From CALGLS01 sp964508085 (GTDB lineage: Bacteria; Bacteroidota; Bacteroidia; Chitinophagales; Saprospiraceae): a stretch of 39,550 nucleotides of DNA. Positions 18,751 to 26,993 of the stretch are shown here, piece by piece. The stretch's first letter is position 1, and the number at the start of each line of letters is the position of its first letter. The stretch is from assembly GCA_964508085.1 (NCBI GenBank), contig CAZDTI010000021.1, forward strand, positions 1 through 39,550, in the 5' to 3' direction. The position numbers were made by a program, and so were the translations under genes. The notes beneath the pieces were generated by a model. The model had not been told where the DNA came from, did no database searches, and saw nothing but the letters and a program-made list of their open reading frames with translations.

Positions 18751-19052
18751 ATTGCTTTTATTGAAATTTCTTATTCTTGAATTAGCTGCAAGTTATGAAG
18801 GAATAGGAATATATTCTGTGATATTCTTTACAAAAGAAAAAAGATTGTACTCTTGGTTAAAAATCTATTTTATATAACAAGCAAGAAGCCCCTCTAAATG
18901 TTGTTAACTAAATTTTAAGGGTTCATTAACATTTTTGTTTTGCTGAATTTTAAAAATCCAAATCTTATTAGGAATATCAAAGCCATTTAGAAACATTACA
19001 AAACATAATTCCATTTGAAAAAATCGATTGTAAAAAAAAGCCAGCAGGTGTA
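18751..19052. other. Gene-free region upstream of the susC promoter
   Basis: About 300 bp of AT-rich sequence between the divergently oriented DUF983 and susC genes. It should hold the DUF983 promoter, but I find no TAnnTTTG on the minus strand. A 91-codon minus-strand frame here has low-complexity Phe/Cys-rich content and crosses the susC promoter, so it is not accepted as a gene. Confidence 0.4.
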
Positions 19053-19449
19053 TTGTATTACGCAAAAAAATATATCTTTGCCTTAAGTTAAACCACAAAA
19101 GTGTGCAAAAATGCACCATAAAACACACTGAACAAGAGATCATAAATACCTGATCTTCAACACAAAAGAACATTATCAAAACACTTCGTTCCAGCGTCGT
19201 GTACCAACAAATTGTAATCCCTTCATTTCGCTCAGTAAAACCCCTTACTGAACCTATGGATTCTATGAATCTAATTGTAGGTTTTCAGTGAAACTGCTTC
19301 TTCTATTAGCGTTGCGTCATTAATACCGAATGGTTAATGTATCGCTCTGTCCGCATGTTTCGACGTGACTAAGTGCATATTTACCACATTATTTAATTAC
19401 GGAATTTTTGAATTAATCAATTTATTTACTAAACCTATTAATCACAATT
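19053..19449 (+). promoter_or_regulatory. susC promoter and long structured leader
   Basis: A -33 TTG (19053-19055), 17-bp spacer and -7 TATCTTTG (19073-19080) predict a start near 19087 and a leader of about 360 nt. The leader contains two compact perfect hairpins: GTGCA/TGCAC with an AAAA loop (19103-19116) and TCAGTAA/TTACTGA with an AACCCC loop (19232-19251). No leader ORF looks convincing. Long leaders before susC are frequent sites of post-transcriptional control in Bacteroidota; a role here is inference. Confidence 0.5.
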
Positions 19450-22400
19450 ATGAAAAAACTTCAATTATTAGTTTTCATGTTGTTGGCTACCGCTTCCCTT
19501 ATGGCACAGCGAGCAGTCACAGGTACGATCACCGACGCAGATGGCGAAGCGTTGATTGGTGCCAATATCGTCGTTAAAGGACAGTCCGCAATTGGAACTG
19601 TTACCGATATCGAGGGTAAATTTTCATTGAATGTACCTGATGGGTACGATGCATTAGTAGTCAGTTATACTGGTTACGCTACTCAAGATGTAAGACTTGG
19701 CGAAGGCAATACTATCGCCGTTGTTCTACAGACTGGTGTTGTTTTAGACGAAATGGTTGTAACTGCACTTGGAATTTCTCGTGAAGAGAAGTCTTTAGGT
19801 TACGCCGTTCAGGAAATTGGTGGAGAGGATCTTGCTAGTGCGAGAGAACAAAACGTAATTAACTCCTTAAATGGTAAGGTTGCGGGTGTTCAGATTCAAG
19901 GAGCTCCTTCTAGCCTTGGTGGTGCTTCTAGAATCACGATTCGAGGTTCAAATTCATTTTTAGGAGACAATCAGCCATTATTCGTTGTGGATGGAGTCCC
20001 TATTATAAATGATAACTTTGCGACTGATGAGCAGCAAATTGGATTTGGTGGTGGTAGTTACGATTATGGTAATACTGCTTCTGACATCAACCCAGATGAC
20101 GTGGAGTCAATGACAGTACTAAAGGGAGCTTCTGCAACTGCTCTTTATGGTAGTAGAGGAGCAAATGGTGTGATCATTATTACTACTAAAAATGGGTCAA
20201 AGCAAAAAGGCTTTGGCGTTGCAGTTAACTCTAGTGTTAGTTGGGATCAGGTAACTAACTTGATTCCTCACCAGCAAGAGTATGGCGGTGGTGCTATAGC
20301 TATTGATCCAAACACTGAAATGCCAACCGAATCTGGTTTCAATGAAGTAATCATTGATGGACAGCTGGTACTTTACCCTTCTTATCCAAAAGATGGTTCT
20401 TGGGGACCTAAATACGAAAATCAAATGGTACGTCACTGGGACTCTTGGGATCCACAATCGTCGTCTTTTGGAGAACTAAGACCTTGGCAGGCACCTGGAA
20501 GTGGTTATGAAGATTTCTTTGAAACTGGAGTTACTTTCCAGAATAGTGTAGCACTATCTGGTGCTAATGATTTTGGATCTTTCCGTCTAGGATATGCAAA
20601 CACTAATCAGGAAGGTACTATGCCTAATTCTCAACTAAACAGAAATACAATAAGTTTCAATTCAACTTATAAAGTGCATGAGAGAATTAATGTGGGAATT
20701 ACAGGTAACTATATAAGAACTGATGCTAGCGGCAGAAACGTAACAGGTTATGACAACGGAAACCCGATGCAAGCCTTCACTCAGTGGTGGCAGACTCAAT
20801 TGGATTTGGATCGTTTGAAAAATGATACTTGGGTAGACGGTACTCAGGCAACTTGGAACACTGACGGTGTTGTAAAGGTTCAAGAGACCAATGAATTCAT
20901 AGATTACTTGCCTTCTCCAAATTTCTTTGACAATCCTTACTGGGTTAGAGAAAATTACTTACAGGAAGATACTAGAAATCGAGTTTTTGGTAATGCAAAC
21001 ATTAGTATAAAACTAATGGAAGGGTTAGAGTTATCAAGTAGATTTGGAACTGATTTCTACTCATTCTCTTCAAGAGAAGGTATTCCAAATGCTTCAGTAA
21101 ACCCATCATTTTACGGTGAGTCGGAAAGAAATTTCCAAGAAAACAACTTCGAAACGAAATTGACTTACAATAAAGGTTTTGGAGACATCTCTTTGACTGC
21201 TGGAGTGGGAACAAACTTCATGCGTCAAAAAAGATCAAGAGTAATAAATGAAACTGTGGGAGGTATTGCATTAGAGGAATTTTACCACATCAGTAATTCT
21301 GCTTCTTTACCTTCAGTTGAACAGTTTTCTGCGGAAAGAAAAATTAACTCGGCTTTTGCATTTGCATCTATCGGTTATAAAAACTGGTTGTACCTTGACT
21401 TAACAAGTAGAGTTGATCAGTCATCTACTATTAATCCAGATGATAACACCTACTTCTACCCCTCTGCATCTTTAAGTGCAGTGATCTCTGATTTACCAGG
21501 ATTGCAAGATCTTGGCCCTATTTCTTTCGCAAAAGTTAGAATGAGCTGGGCACAAGCAGGTAATGACACAGACCCTTACAGAATTTATGACACATTTGCT
21601 CCTCAAACTTTACAAGGAAGTGATCCGACTTATAGTGTTCCTAATGCTAAAAACAATGAGCTTCTTACAAACGAGTTGACTACTGAATATGAATTTGGTC
21701 TTGACTTAAGATTCTTCAATAACCGATTGGGAATTGATGCTGCTTATTATGACAGAACAACTAAAGATCAGATTTTTGAAGTTCCTGTAGCACCATCTAC
21801 TGGATTTACTTCAAGAATATTGAACGCTGGTAAAATGCGTAACTATGGTTTTGAGGTAATGCTTAATGCTACACCTATAAAAACTAAAGACTTTAGCTGG
21901 GATTTAGGTTTCAATATTACAGGTATAAACAACGAAGTTGTTGAGCTTAAGGATGACGTAGAAAGTATTAACCTAGGTAGAACTTGGGCTGCTGATTTAC
22001 GTGTTGCTAAGGGAGAGACTTACATGGCTATCTATGGTCAGGATTATGTAAGAGAGAACTACGAAGAAGATGAAGATGGTAACATCATCAAGAATGAAGG
22101 TCAGCCTACAGTTAATGAACTCGGTGAGTATGTTAAGACATCAGAAAGAGTAGCTTTAGGGTCAGCAGTTGCTGATTTCATTGGTGGATTTAACACTACT
22201 TTTACATACAAAGGAATCTCTGTAGGAGCATTGTTTGACTTCCAGGAGGGTGGAAAAATCCACTCTACTTCTTTACAATGGGCTAGATACTCTGGGATGC
22301 ACCCAGAAACAGTATCCTACAATGGTGTGGACGATATAAGAGCAGATGGAATGATACTTCCAGGTGTGAAAGAAGATGGTACTCCAAACGACATTGCTAT

Positions 22401-22701
22401 TAGTGCACAAGATTACTGGCAAGGTAATTTCAGATTTGCAGCACCAAATGTATACGATGCAAGTTTCATTAAATTAAGAGAAGTTAGAATTGGCTATACC
22501 CTACCTAACAGTATGTTGAGTGGTACTACGTTTAGAGATGTAAATATCTCACTATATGGACGTAACCTTGCTATTCTTTCTTCTGATTTACCATATTTGG
22601 ACCCTCAAGCAGTAACTGGTTCTCAGAACCAGCAAGGACTTGAGAATGCACAAGTTCCGACTACACGATCTTTTGGTGTGAACTTGAGCTTTAAGCTCTA
22701 A
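19450..22701 (+). CDS. SusC/RagA-family TonB-dependent outer-membrane receptor
   Basis: A 1083-residue protein with a signal peptide (MKKLQLLVFMLLATASLMAQ) and a carboxypeptidase-regulatory-like domain (about 22-105: VTGTITDADGEALIGANIVV ... FSLNVPDG). A plug domain follows, with IRGSNSFLGDNQPLFVVDG and the SusC signature SMTVLKGASATALYGSRG (about 222-239), then a 22-strand-type barrel ending in VNLSFKL. SusC proteins form the transmembrane channel beneath a SusD lid and import oligomers using TonB energy. It pairs with the SusD gene 91 bp downstream. No glycoside hydrolase, lyase or regulator is linked, so the substrate (glycan, peptide or other) cannot be told. Confidence 0.96.
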   Translation: MKKLQLLVFMLLATASLMAQRAVTGTITDADGEALIGANIVVKGQSAIGTVTDIEGKFSLNVPDGYDALVVSYTGYATQDVRLGEGNTIAVVLQTGVVLDEMVVTALGISREEKSLGYAVQEIGGEDLASAREQNVINSLNGKVAGVQIQGAPSSLGGASRITIRGSNSFLGDNQPLFVVDGVPIINDNFATDEQQIGFGGGSYDYGNTASDINPDDVESMTVLKGASATALYGSRGANGVIIITTKNGSKQKGFGVAVNSSVSWDQVTNLIPHQQEYGGGAIAIDPNTEMPTESGFNEVIIDGQLVLYPSYPKDGSWGPKYENQMVRHWDSWDPQSSSFGELRPWQAPGSGYEDFFETGVTFQNSVALSGANDFGSFRLGYANTNQEGTMPNSQLNRNTISFNSTYKVHERINVGITGNYIRTDASGRNVTGYDNGNPMQAFTQWWQTQLDLDRLKNDTWVDGTQATWNTDGVVKVQETNEFIDYLPSPNFFDNPYWVRENYLQEDTRNRVFGNANISIKLMEGLELSSRFGTDFYSFSSREGIPNASVNPSFYGESERNFQENNFETKLTYNKGFGDISLTAGVGTNFMRQKRSRVINETVGGIALEEFYHISNSASLPSVEQFSAERKINSAFAFASIGYKNWLYLDLTSRVDQSSTINPDDNTYFYPSASLSAVISDLPGLQDLGPISFAKVRMSWAQAGNDTDPYRIYDTFAPQTLQGSDPTYSVPNAKNNELLTNELTTEYEFGLDLRFFNNRLGIDAAYYDRTTKDQIFEVPVAPSTGFTSRILNAGKMRNYGFEVMLNATPIKTKDFSWDLGFNITGINNEVVELKDDVESINLGRTWAADLRVAKGETYMAIYGQDYVRENYEEDEDGNIIKNEGQPTVNELGEYVKTSERVALGSAVADFIGGFNTTFTYKGISVGALFDFQEGGKIHSTSLQWARYSGMHPETVSYNGVDDIRADGMILPGVKEDGTPNDIAISAQDYWQGNFRFAAPNVYDASFIKLREVRIGYTLPNSMLSGTTFRDVNISLYGRNLAILSSDLPYLDPQAVTGSQNQQGLENAQVPTTRSFGVNLSFKL

Positions 22702-22792
22702 TTATAAAACAACAGGAAAAGTAAATACACTGAAATAAAAAGCAATTTTTATTACTGTGTATTTACATTCTTTAATCAAATAAATATTAAAA

Positions 22793-24235
22793 ATGATAAA
22801 TAATTTTAAAGGATATATTATCATGTTAGCAGGCGCTTTACTTCTAGGGTTTAGTAGCTGTTCTGATGACATCGGAGATGTTAACGTAGATCCAAATGAA
22901 CCTACCGCTGTACCTGCGGAAAATCTATTGACACAGGCTCAATATAGGTTAAATAATACTTTGTGGAGTAGAGGTTATAATGCAGAATGGGGAATGTTGA
23001 TGGTTCAACAATGGTCACAAAATGAATACGCAGAAGAGTCTCGCTTCCAAGTTGATGGTAACAACTTTAATAACGAGTGGGTTAATCTTTACGCCAATGT
23101 TTTGAAGGAATTGAGAACTGCGGCTGAAACTGTTGATGCCAATGTAGGTTTAGATCCAGCTATAAAAGCAAACCAATCGGCTATCATCGAAATTTTAAAC
23201 GTTTACACTTTTCATAATCTTACGGATGCCTATGGTGATATTCCATATAGTCAATCATTAGATCCAGACGAAAATGCAAATCCTTCTTACGAAACTCAAT
23301 CAGCAATCTATTTAGATTTAGTGGCAAGAATGAGAACATCTCTTGCTTCAATGGATCCAGGTCAACCATCGTTTGCAAGTGGAGACCTTATTTATGGAGG
23401 AGACGTTGCGTCATGGTGGAAATTCGGTAATTCTTTATTGCTAAGAATTGCAATGAGAATGGTTGATGCAGATGCAAGCGCAGCTAGTTCTGTTATATCT
23501 TCATTGACTCCAGACATGTTATTGTCTTCAAATGCAGATAATGCAATGTTCAACTTCGATCCGAACCCTGATGTTGCGAATCCTTTGTTTCTAGATGCTG
23601 ATCCAAGTCAAGGTGATAGAGATGACTTTTCTGTATCTGATATCCTTGTTGACAATTTGACCAGCATGGGTGATCCAAGATTAACGGTTTATGCGGATAC
23701 TAATGCTACTGGTGACTATGTAGGAATCCCTTCAGGTTTGACAGATGCAGAGGCTGTGGCATTAAAGCCAAATTCCTCTCGTCCATTTCCATCTCTTCGG
23801 ACTGCTACTGCTCCAGCTGTTATGATGGATTATGCAGAGGTAAGCTTCTTACTTTCTGAGGCCTATGAAAGAGGTCTTCTTACAGGCGATGCTGCAATGG
23901 CTTATGATGCTGGTGTAACTGCTTCTATGGAATACTGGGGATTCACTGACGCAACTGCTGTAGCTGATTACCTTGCTGCAAATCCTTATGATGCTGCTAA
24001 CTGGAAGCAATCATTAGGATGGCAGAAGTGGATTGCTTTCTACATGAATGGGCCACAAGCTTGGGCTGAGTGGAGAAGATTGGATCATCCTGTACTAACA
24101 GTTCCTGCGGCTGCTGTACTAAATGAGATTCCAGTGCGTTTGCCTTATCCAATTGATGAGCAAACTGGTAACTCTAGCTTCACCTCTACCACTCCTGACG
24201 ATTTAAGTACAAAGATGTGGTGGGATATGAACTAA
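22793..24235 (+). CDS. SusD/RagB-family nutrient-binding lipoprotein
   Basis: A 480-residue lipoprotein: lipobox LGFSSC with Cys23 followed by SDD, consistent with surface display. NVDPNEPTAVPAENLLTQAQ is the typical SusD-like N-terminus. The alpha-helical TPR-like parts are clear: YTFHNLTDAYGDIPYSQSL, SWWKFGNSLLLRIAMRM, and VMMDYAEVSFLLSEAYERGL. The C-terminal NEIPVRLPYPIDEQ ... TKMWWDMN is typical. It belongs to the SusD_RagB-like subgroup often paired with shorter SusC receptors. It acts as the lid of the SusCD transporter. Met11 is an alternative start, but it would leave a shorter signal. Confidence 0.95.
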   Translation: MINNFKGYIIMLAGALLLGFSSCSDDIGDVNVDPNEPTAVPAENLLTQAQYRLNNTLWSRGYNAEWGMLMVQQWSQNEYAEESRFQVDGNNFNNEWVNLYANVLKELRTAAETVDANVGLDPAIKANQSAIIEILNVYTFHNLTDAYGDIPYSQSLDPDENANPSYETQSAIYLDLVARMRTSLASMDPGQPSFASGDLIYGGDVASWWKFGNSLLLRIAMRMVDADASAASSVISSLTPDMLLSSNADNAMFNFDPNPDVANPLFLDADPSQGDRDDFSVSDILVDNLTSMGDPRLTVYADTNATGDYVGIPSGLTDAEAVALKPNSSRPFPSLRTATAPAVMMDYAEVSFLLSEAYERGLLTGDAAMAYDAGVTASMEYWGFTDATAVADYLAANPYDAANWKQSLGWQKWIAFYMNGPQAWAEWRRLDHPVLTVPAAAVLNEIPVRLPYPIDEQTGNSSFTSTTPDDLSTKMWWDMN

Positions 24236-24257
24236 TTATTAGCTAAATGCTATTTAA

Positions 24258-24297
24258 GAAAAGGGAGTTGTCTTTTAATTAAGTCAGCTCCCTTTTC
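24258..24297 (+). terminator. Terminator after susCD
   Basis: GAAAAGGGAGTTG (24258-24270) pairs with CAGCTCCCTTTTC (24285-24297) over 13 bp with one G.T wobble; the loop is 14 nt. The T-rich part is within the stem and in GTTTAT just after. It could function in both directions but only the plus strand has an upstream gene. Confidence 0.8.
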
Positions 24298-24329
24298 GTT
24301 TATAAGTTATTGGCACGACAGTTAGATTT

Positions 24330-24374
24330 ATGAAAAACATTTACCTTTCGGTAATAAAGACTAAATTATTATGA
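24330..24374 (+). CDS. Possible 14-codon leader ORF coupled to the DUF3179 gene
   Basis: ATG at 24330 opens a frame coding MKNIYLSVIKTKLL whose TGA (24372-24374) overlaps the ATG of the next gene in an ATGA junction. Its first 14 nt context (TTATGAAAAACATT) is an exact duplicate of the sequence around the real start 41 bp downstream. It may be a leader peptide or just a duplicated start region; there is no direct evidence of translation. Confidence 0.3.
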   Translation: MKNIYLSVIKTKLL

Positions 24375-25495
24375 AAAACATTCTGACGATTCTATTCCTT
24401 ACTGCATTCCTCTTTTCAGCTTGTAAAAAAGAAAAAGACACTACTCCTGTCACCTCTCCTGTTTTGCCTGTTACCAACACGATGATTCTAGATGAGTTTG
24501 AGGGGCTTCCTATTGTCTTAGTTGGAAACCAAAATTCAAATTTTATAACTGGTTTTCAAAGAACTTTAGAGGATGGAACTTTACTTGATTTTACAGTACT
24601 ACAAAGTTCTCTGCCACTTATACTAGAGGATAATGAAGGTAATAAATGGGATTTTTTCGGAAGAGCTCTAGAAGGGCCTCGAGTTGGGGAATCGCTTCAA
24701 AGTATAAATGGATATATCGGATTTTGGTTTTCTTGGGGCTCTATGTACCCTGGAGTCACTATTTACGATGGACCGGATTATTCAGGAGATTACATTGGTC
24801 AAGATAACGCTCCTAACTGGACCATTCCAACTGATAATGTAATCGCTGTACTCAGTCAAGATGCAATCCCGGCAATTGATAATCCCGTTTTTGAAATTTA
24901 TGATAATCGAGTATTCATTGAAACCGGAGAGTATTTTCTTGAAGATGACGATATTGTTATCGGCGTTGCAGTTGGCAATAAAATAAGATTATATCCTCAA
25001 CGTATTCTTAATTGGCATGAGGTGGTGAACGACAAAATTGGCGACTTTGAATTTTCACTTTCTTTCTGTCCTTTGACTGCTACTTCTGTCCTTTGGGATA
25101 GAAATCTCAATGGCAACATTACCACTTTTGGTGTTTCTGGCTTGCTTTATAATAGTAACGTCATTGTTTTTGATCGTTCTACACAAAGCCTATGGTCTCA
25201 AATGAAATACTCTTGCATAAATGGTAGCCTCAATGGCACTAACATGAAAACGCAACAAGTGCTGGAAAGTACATGGAGGAGCTGGAAAGTCATACTAGAA
25301 AGTCCGAATGTGATGACAACGAATACAGGTATCTCTAAAGACTACACCGTTAACCCATATGAAGACTACCTCGCTAACGAATCACATCTTTCCTACCCCA
25401 TCAGCTATAAAGACGAACGTCTCCCACTAAAAGAAAGAGTCTTTGGCGTAATTGTAAATGGAAAGGCAAAAGTGTATCAATTTAAAGACTTTTAA
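24371..25495 (+). CDS. DUF3179-family lipoprotein
   Basis: A 374-residue lipoprotein with lipobox LFSAC (Cys18) followed by KKEKD. Residues about 200-300 carry the DUF3179 signature: RLYPQRILNWHEVVND, FSLSFCPLTATSVLWDRNL, FGVSGLLYNSNVIVFDRSTQ and SLWSQM. The family is widespread and has no proven function. The conserved Cys in SFCPLT is present (about residue 236). It overlaps the small upstream ORF by four bases and is followed after 9 bp by a barrel gene, so the pair is surely one operon. A promoter is not obvious after the susCD terminator. Confidence 0.9.
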   Translation: MKNILTILFLTAFLFSACKKEKDTTPVTSPVLPVTNTMILDEFEGLPIVLVGNQNSNFITGFQRTLEDGTLLDFTVLQSSLPLILEDNEGNKWDFFGRALEGPRVGESLQSINGYIGFWFSWGSMYPGVTIYDGPDYSGDYIGQDNAPNWTIPTDNVIAVLSQDAIPAIDNPVFEIYDNRVFIETGEYFLEDDDIVIGVAVGNKIRLYPQRILNWHEVVNDKIGDFEFSLSFCPLTATSVLWDRNLNGNITTFGVSGLLYNSNVIVFDRSTQSLWSQMKYSCINGSLNGTNMKTQQVLESTWRSWKVILESPNVMTTNTGISKDYTVNPYEDYLANESHLSYPISYKDERLPLKERVFGVIVNGKAKVYQFKDF

Positions 25496-25504
25496 ACTGA
25501 ATTA

Positions 25505-26494
25505 ATGAATTTTAAATCATTTAGCAGCTTACTTTTTATACTTGCTTTTTCCTTCCCCTCTTCCTTATGCGCCCAAGGCTGCTGCTCTGGCGGGGCCCCA
25601 ATTTCGGGTAACCTAGATCTTGGCCAATCTACTCCAAACCAATTATCTATTAGATTGACCTATGACTACAACCGATTAGGAGATGTCGTCTTTAATACTA
25701 AAAAAGTCACTGATGATACCCGGTTTCGAACAACCAATACCGGAATACTCAGACTAACATACACCTTAAACAAACAGATTACTTTTGGTGGCTTGTTTTC
25801 CTATGTTCAACAAGTCGAAAAAGTAAATTCCATTACGACTAGCCGAACTGCTGGTACTGGTTTGGGCGATCTAACTCTTTTCGTACAATATAGTTTCCTA
25901 CAGAAAAAGAGATATAATTTGGATTATGCACTAGGTCTGAAAGCACCGACTGGCCCTACAGATAGAAAAAATGAAGATACTCAATTTACTTTGCACCCTG
26001 ATTTACAACCGGGAACAGGTGCATGGGATTGGTTTAATATCCTTCAGTTTAGCTACAGCGATTTATTCCGAAGCGGTATAAATCTCAGTGCAAGAACCTC
26101 ATACCGCTTTAACGGAAAAAGTTCTCGTTTCAATAATAATCAGCAATATCGGTTTGGTAATGAATTCCAATTTTTCCTAGGCTTCAGTAGGGATTTCTAC
26201 TTGAAAAATTTTATGATCAGTCCACAATTGATTGGGAATTATAGAAACACAGGAGAGAACGAGCTTAACGATTTTAAAGCCCCTAACACCGGAGGTCATT
26301 GGGTCTATTTTATTCCTGGTTTGAGAATATCACCAAGGCCTAATTGGAGCATTGGCTTATTATCAGAATTGCCTATCTATCGATCCTTAAGTGGAATTCA
26401 ATTGACCACTTCGTATAAGCTAAGTATTAACCTTAGTCACTTTTTTAGTTTGAAAAAGGAGTCTGCTCCCAAGTCTTTTATGCTGGACAACTAA
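25505..26494 (+). CDS. Outer-membrane beta-barrel protein, MetA-like transporter type
   Basis: A 329-residue protein with a signal peptide ending near SLCA, then QGCCSGGAPISGNLDL. The body has repeated amphipathic strands (QLSIRLTYDYNRLGDVVF, GLGDLTLFVQYSFL, LDYALGLKAPTGPTD, GINLSARTSYRF) of the kind found in Phenol_MetA_deg-like barrels. The N-terminal CCSGG, at the start of the mature protein, is striking and might bind a metal; this is inference. The last strand is followed by about 15 residues (KKESAPKSFMLDN), so the chain does not end in the usual aromatic. It forms a tight operon with the DUF3179 gene. Confidence 0.78.
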   Translation: MNFKSFSSLLFILAFSFPSSLCAQGCCSGGAPISGNLDLGQSTPNQLSIRLTYDYNRLGDVVFNTKKVTDDTRFRTTNTGILRLTYTLNKQITFGGLFSYVQQVEKVNSITTSRTAGTGLGDLTLFVQYSFLQKKRYNLDYALGLKAPTGPTDRKNEDTQFTLHPDLQPGTGAWDWFNILQFSYSDLFRSGINLSARTSYRFNGKSSRFNNNQQYRFGNEFQFFLGFSRDFYLKNFMISPQLIGNYRNTGENELNDFKAPNTGGHWVYFIPGLRISPRPNWSIGLLSELPIYRSLSGIQLTTSYKLSINLSHFFSLKKESAPKSFMLDN

Positions 26495-26703
26495 ATATCA
26501 ACAGGAATACTTTCCGACCACACACGTCTTAGTCAATGACGTATATAAGGCACACGCTATTCAAAATGTTAAAACATTATTCTAATTCTTAATAAAGGAA
26601 AGGATGACTTCAGAAATCTAAGTTTTTCTATTGTCGATGCTTTTAGTAGAGGAATTATCGGGATTGCATTAGAGTGATTGAAGGATAATTATATCTCCTA
26701 AAC

Positions 26704-26737
26704 AAAAAAGCCACTCCTAAAAAAGAGTGGCTTTTTT
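26704..26737. terminator. Bidirectional terminator between convergent genes
   Basis: AAAAAAGCCACTC (26704-26716) and GAGTGGCTTTTTT (26725-26737) form a perfect 13-bp stem with an 8-nt loop. T-runs on both strands allow it to end transcription from the barrel gene (plus) and from the 53-aa protein gene (minus). Confidence 0.93.
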
Positions 26738-26760
26738 GCTAAAGGTCAAAATACATAAAA

Positions 26761-26922
26761 TCACATCGCATCAAAACCTTGAACTAAGCTTGTTAAAACA
26801 AATGGTAAGGTTACCCAGAACCATTCTGGTAAAAAGATTAAAAAGCCAATACAAGCTAATGTAGAAATGAAGAAGACCATCCAGGCCATCTTTGTATTAT
26901 TTGTCGATGTTGAATTACTCAT
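26761..26922 (-). CDS. 53-residue two-helix membrane protein
   Basis: The minus-strand frame from the ATG at 26922 to TGA at 26761 encodes 53 residues. The product starts MSNSTSTNNTKMAWMVFFIS; two hydrophobic segments (about 13-31 and 34-46) are joined by LPEWF, and it ends QGFDAM. The support is context: a perfect -7 element lies about 23 bp upstream (26945-26952), a strong terminator 24 bp downstream, and no other gene occupies the interval. The hydrophobic/turn pattern is that of a real membrane hairpin rather than chance coding. It is too short for many gene callers. The function is unknown. It may belong to a different transcript than malate synthase, which ends 71 bp upstream. Confidence 0.75.
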   Translation of the reverse strand: MSNSTSTNNTKMAWMVFFISTLACIGFLIFLPEWFWVTLPFVLTSLVQGFDAM

Positions 26923-26944
26923 GTTAAAGTGTTTTTAGTTGCCG

Positions 26945-26952
26945 CAAAAGTA
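26945..26952 (-). promoter_or_regulatory. -7 promoter element for the 53-aa protein gene
   Basis: The minus strand reads TACTTTTG, fitting TAnnTTTG and followed by C. The predicted start is near 26938, giving a leader of about 16 nt before the ATG at 26922. Confidence 0.5.
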
Positions 26953-26993
26953 AGGTATTTTTAGTTGTAGTGGGTAGTTTTTACTGTTATTTT

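Noticed and set aside
18904..19179. 91-codon minus-strand ORF
   Set aside because: Phe/Cys-rich low-quality composition, no recognisable domain, and it covers the susC promoter and first leader hairpin.
19450..24235. A full polysaccharide utilisation locus
   Set aside because: SusC and SusD are clear, but no glycoside hydrolase, polysaccharide lyase, sulfatase or dedicated regulator is nearby.
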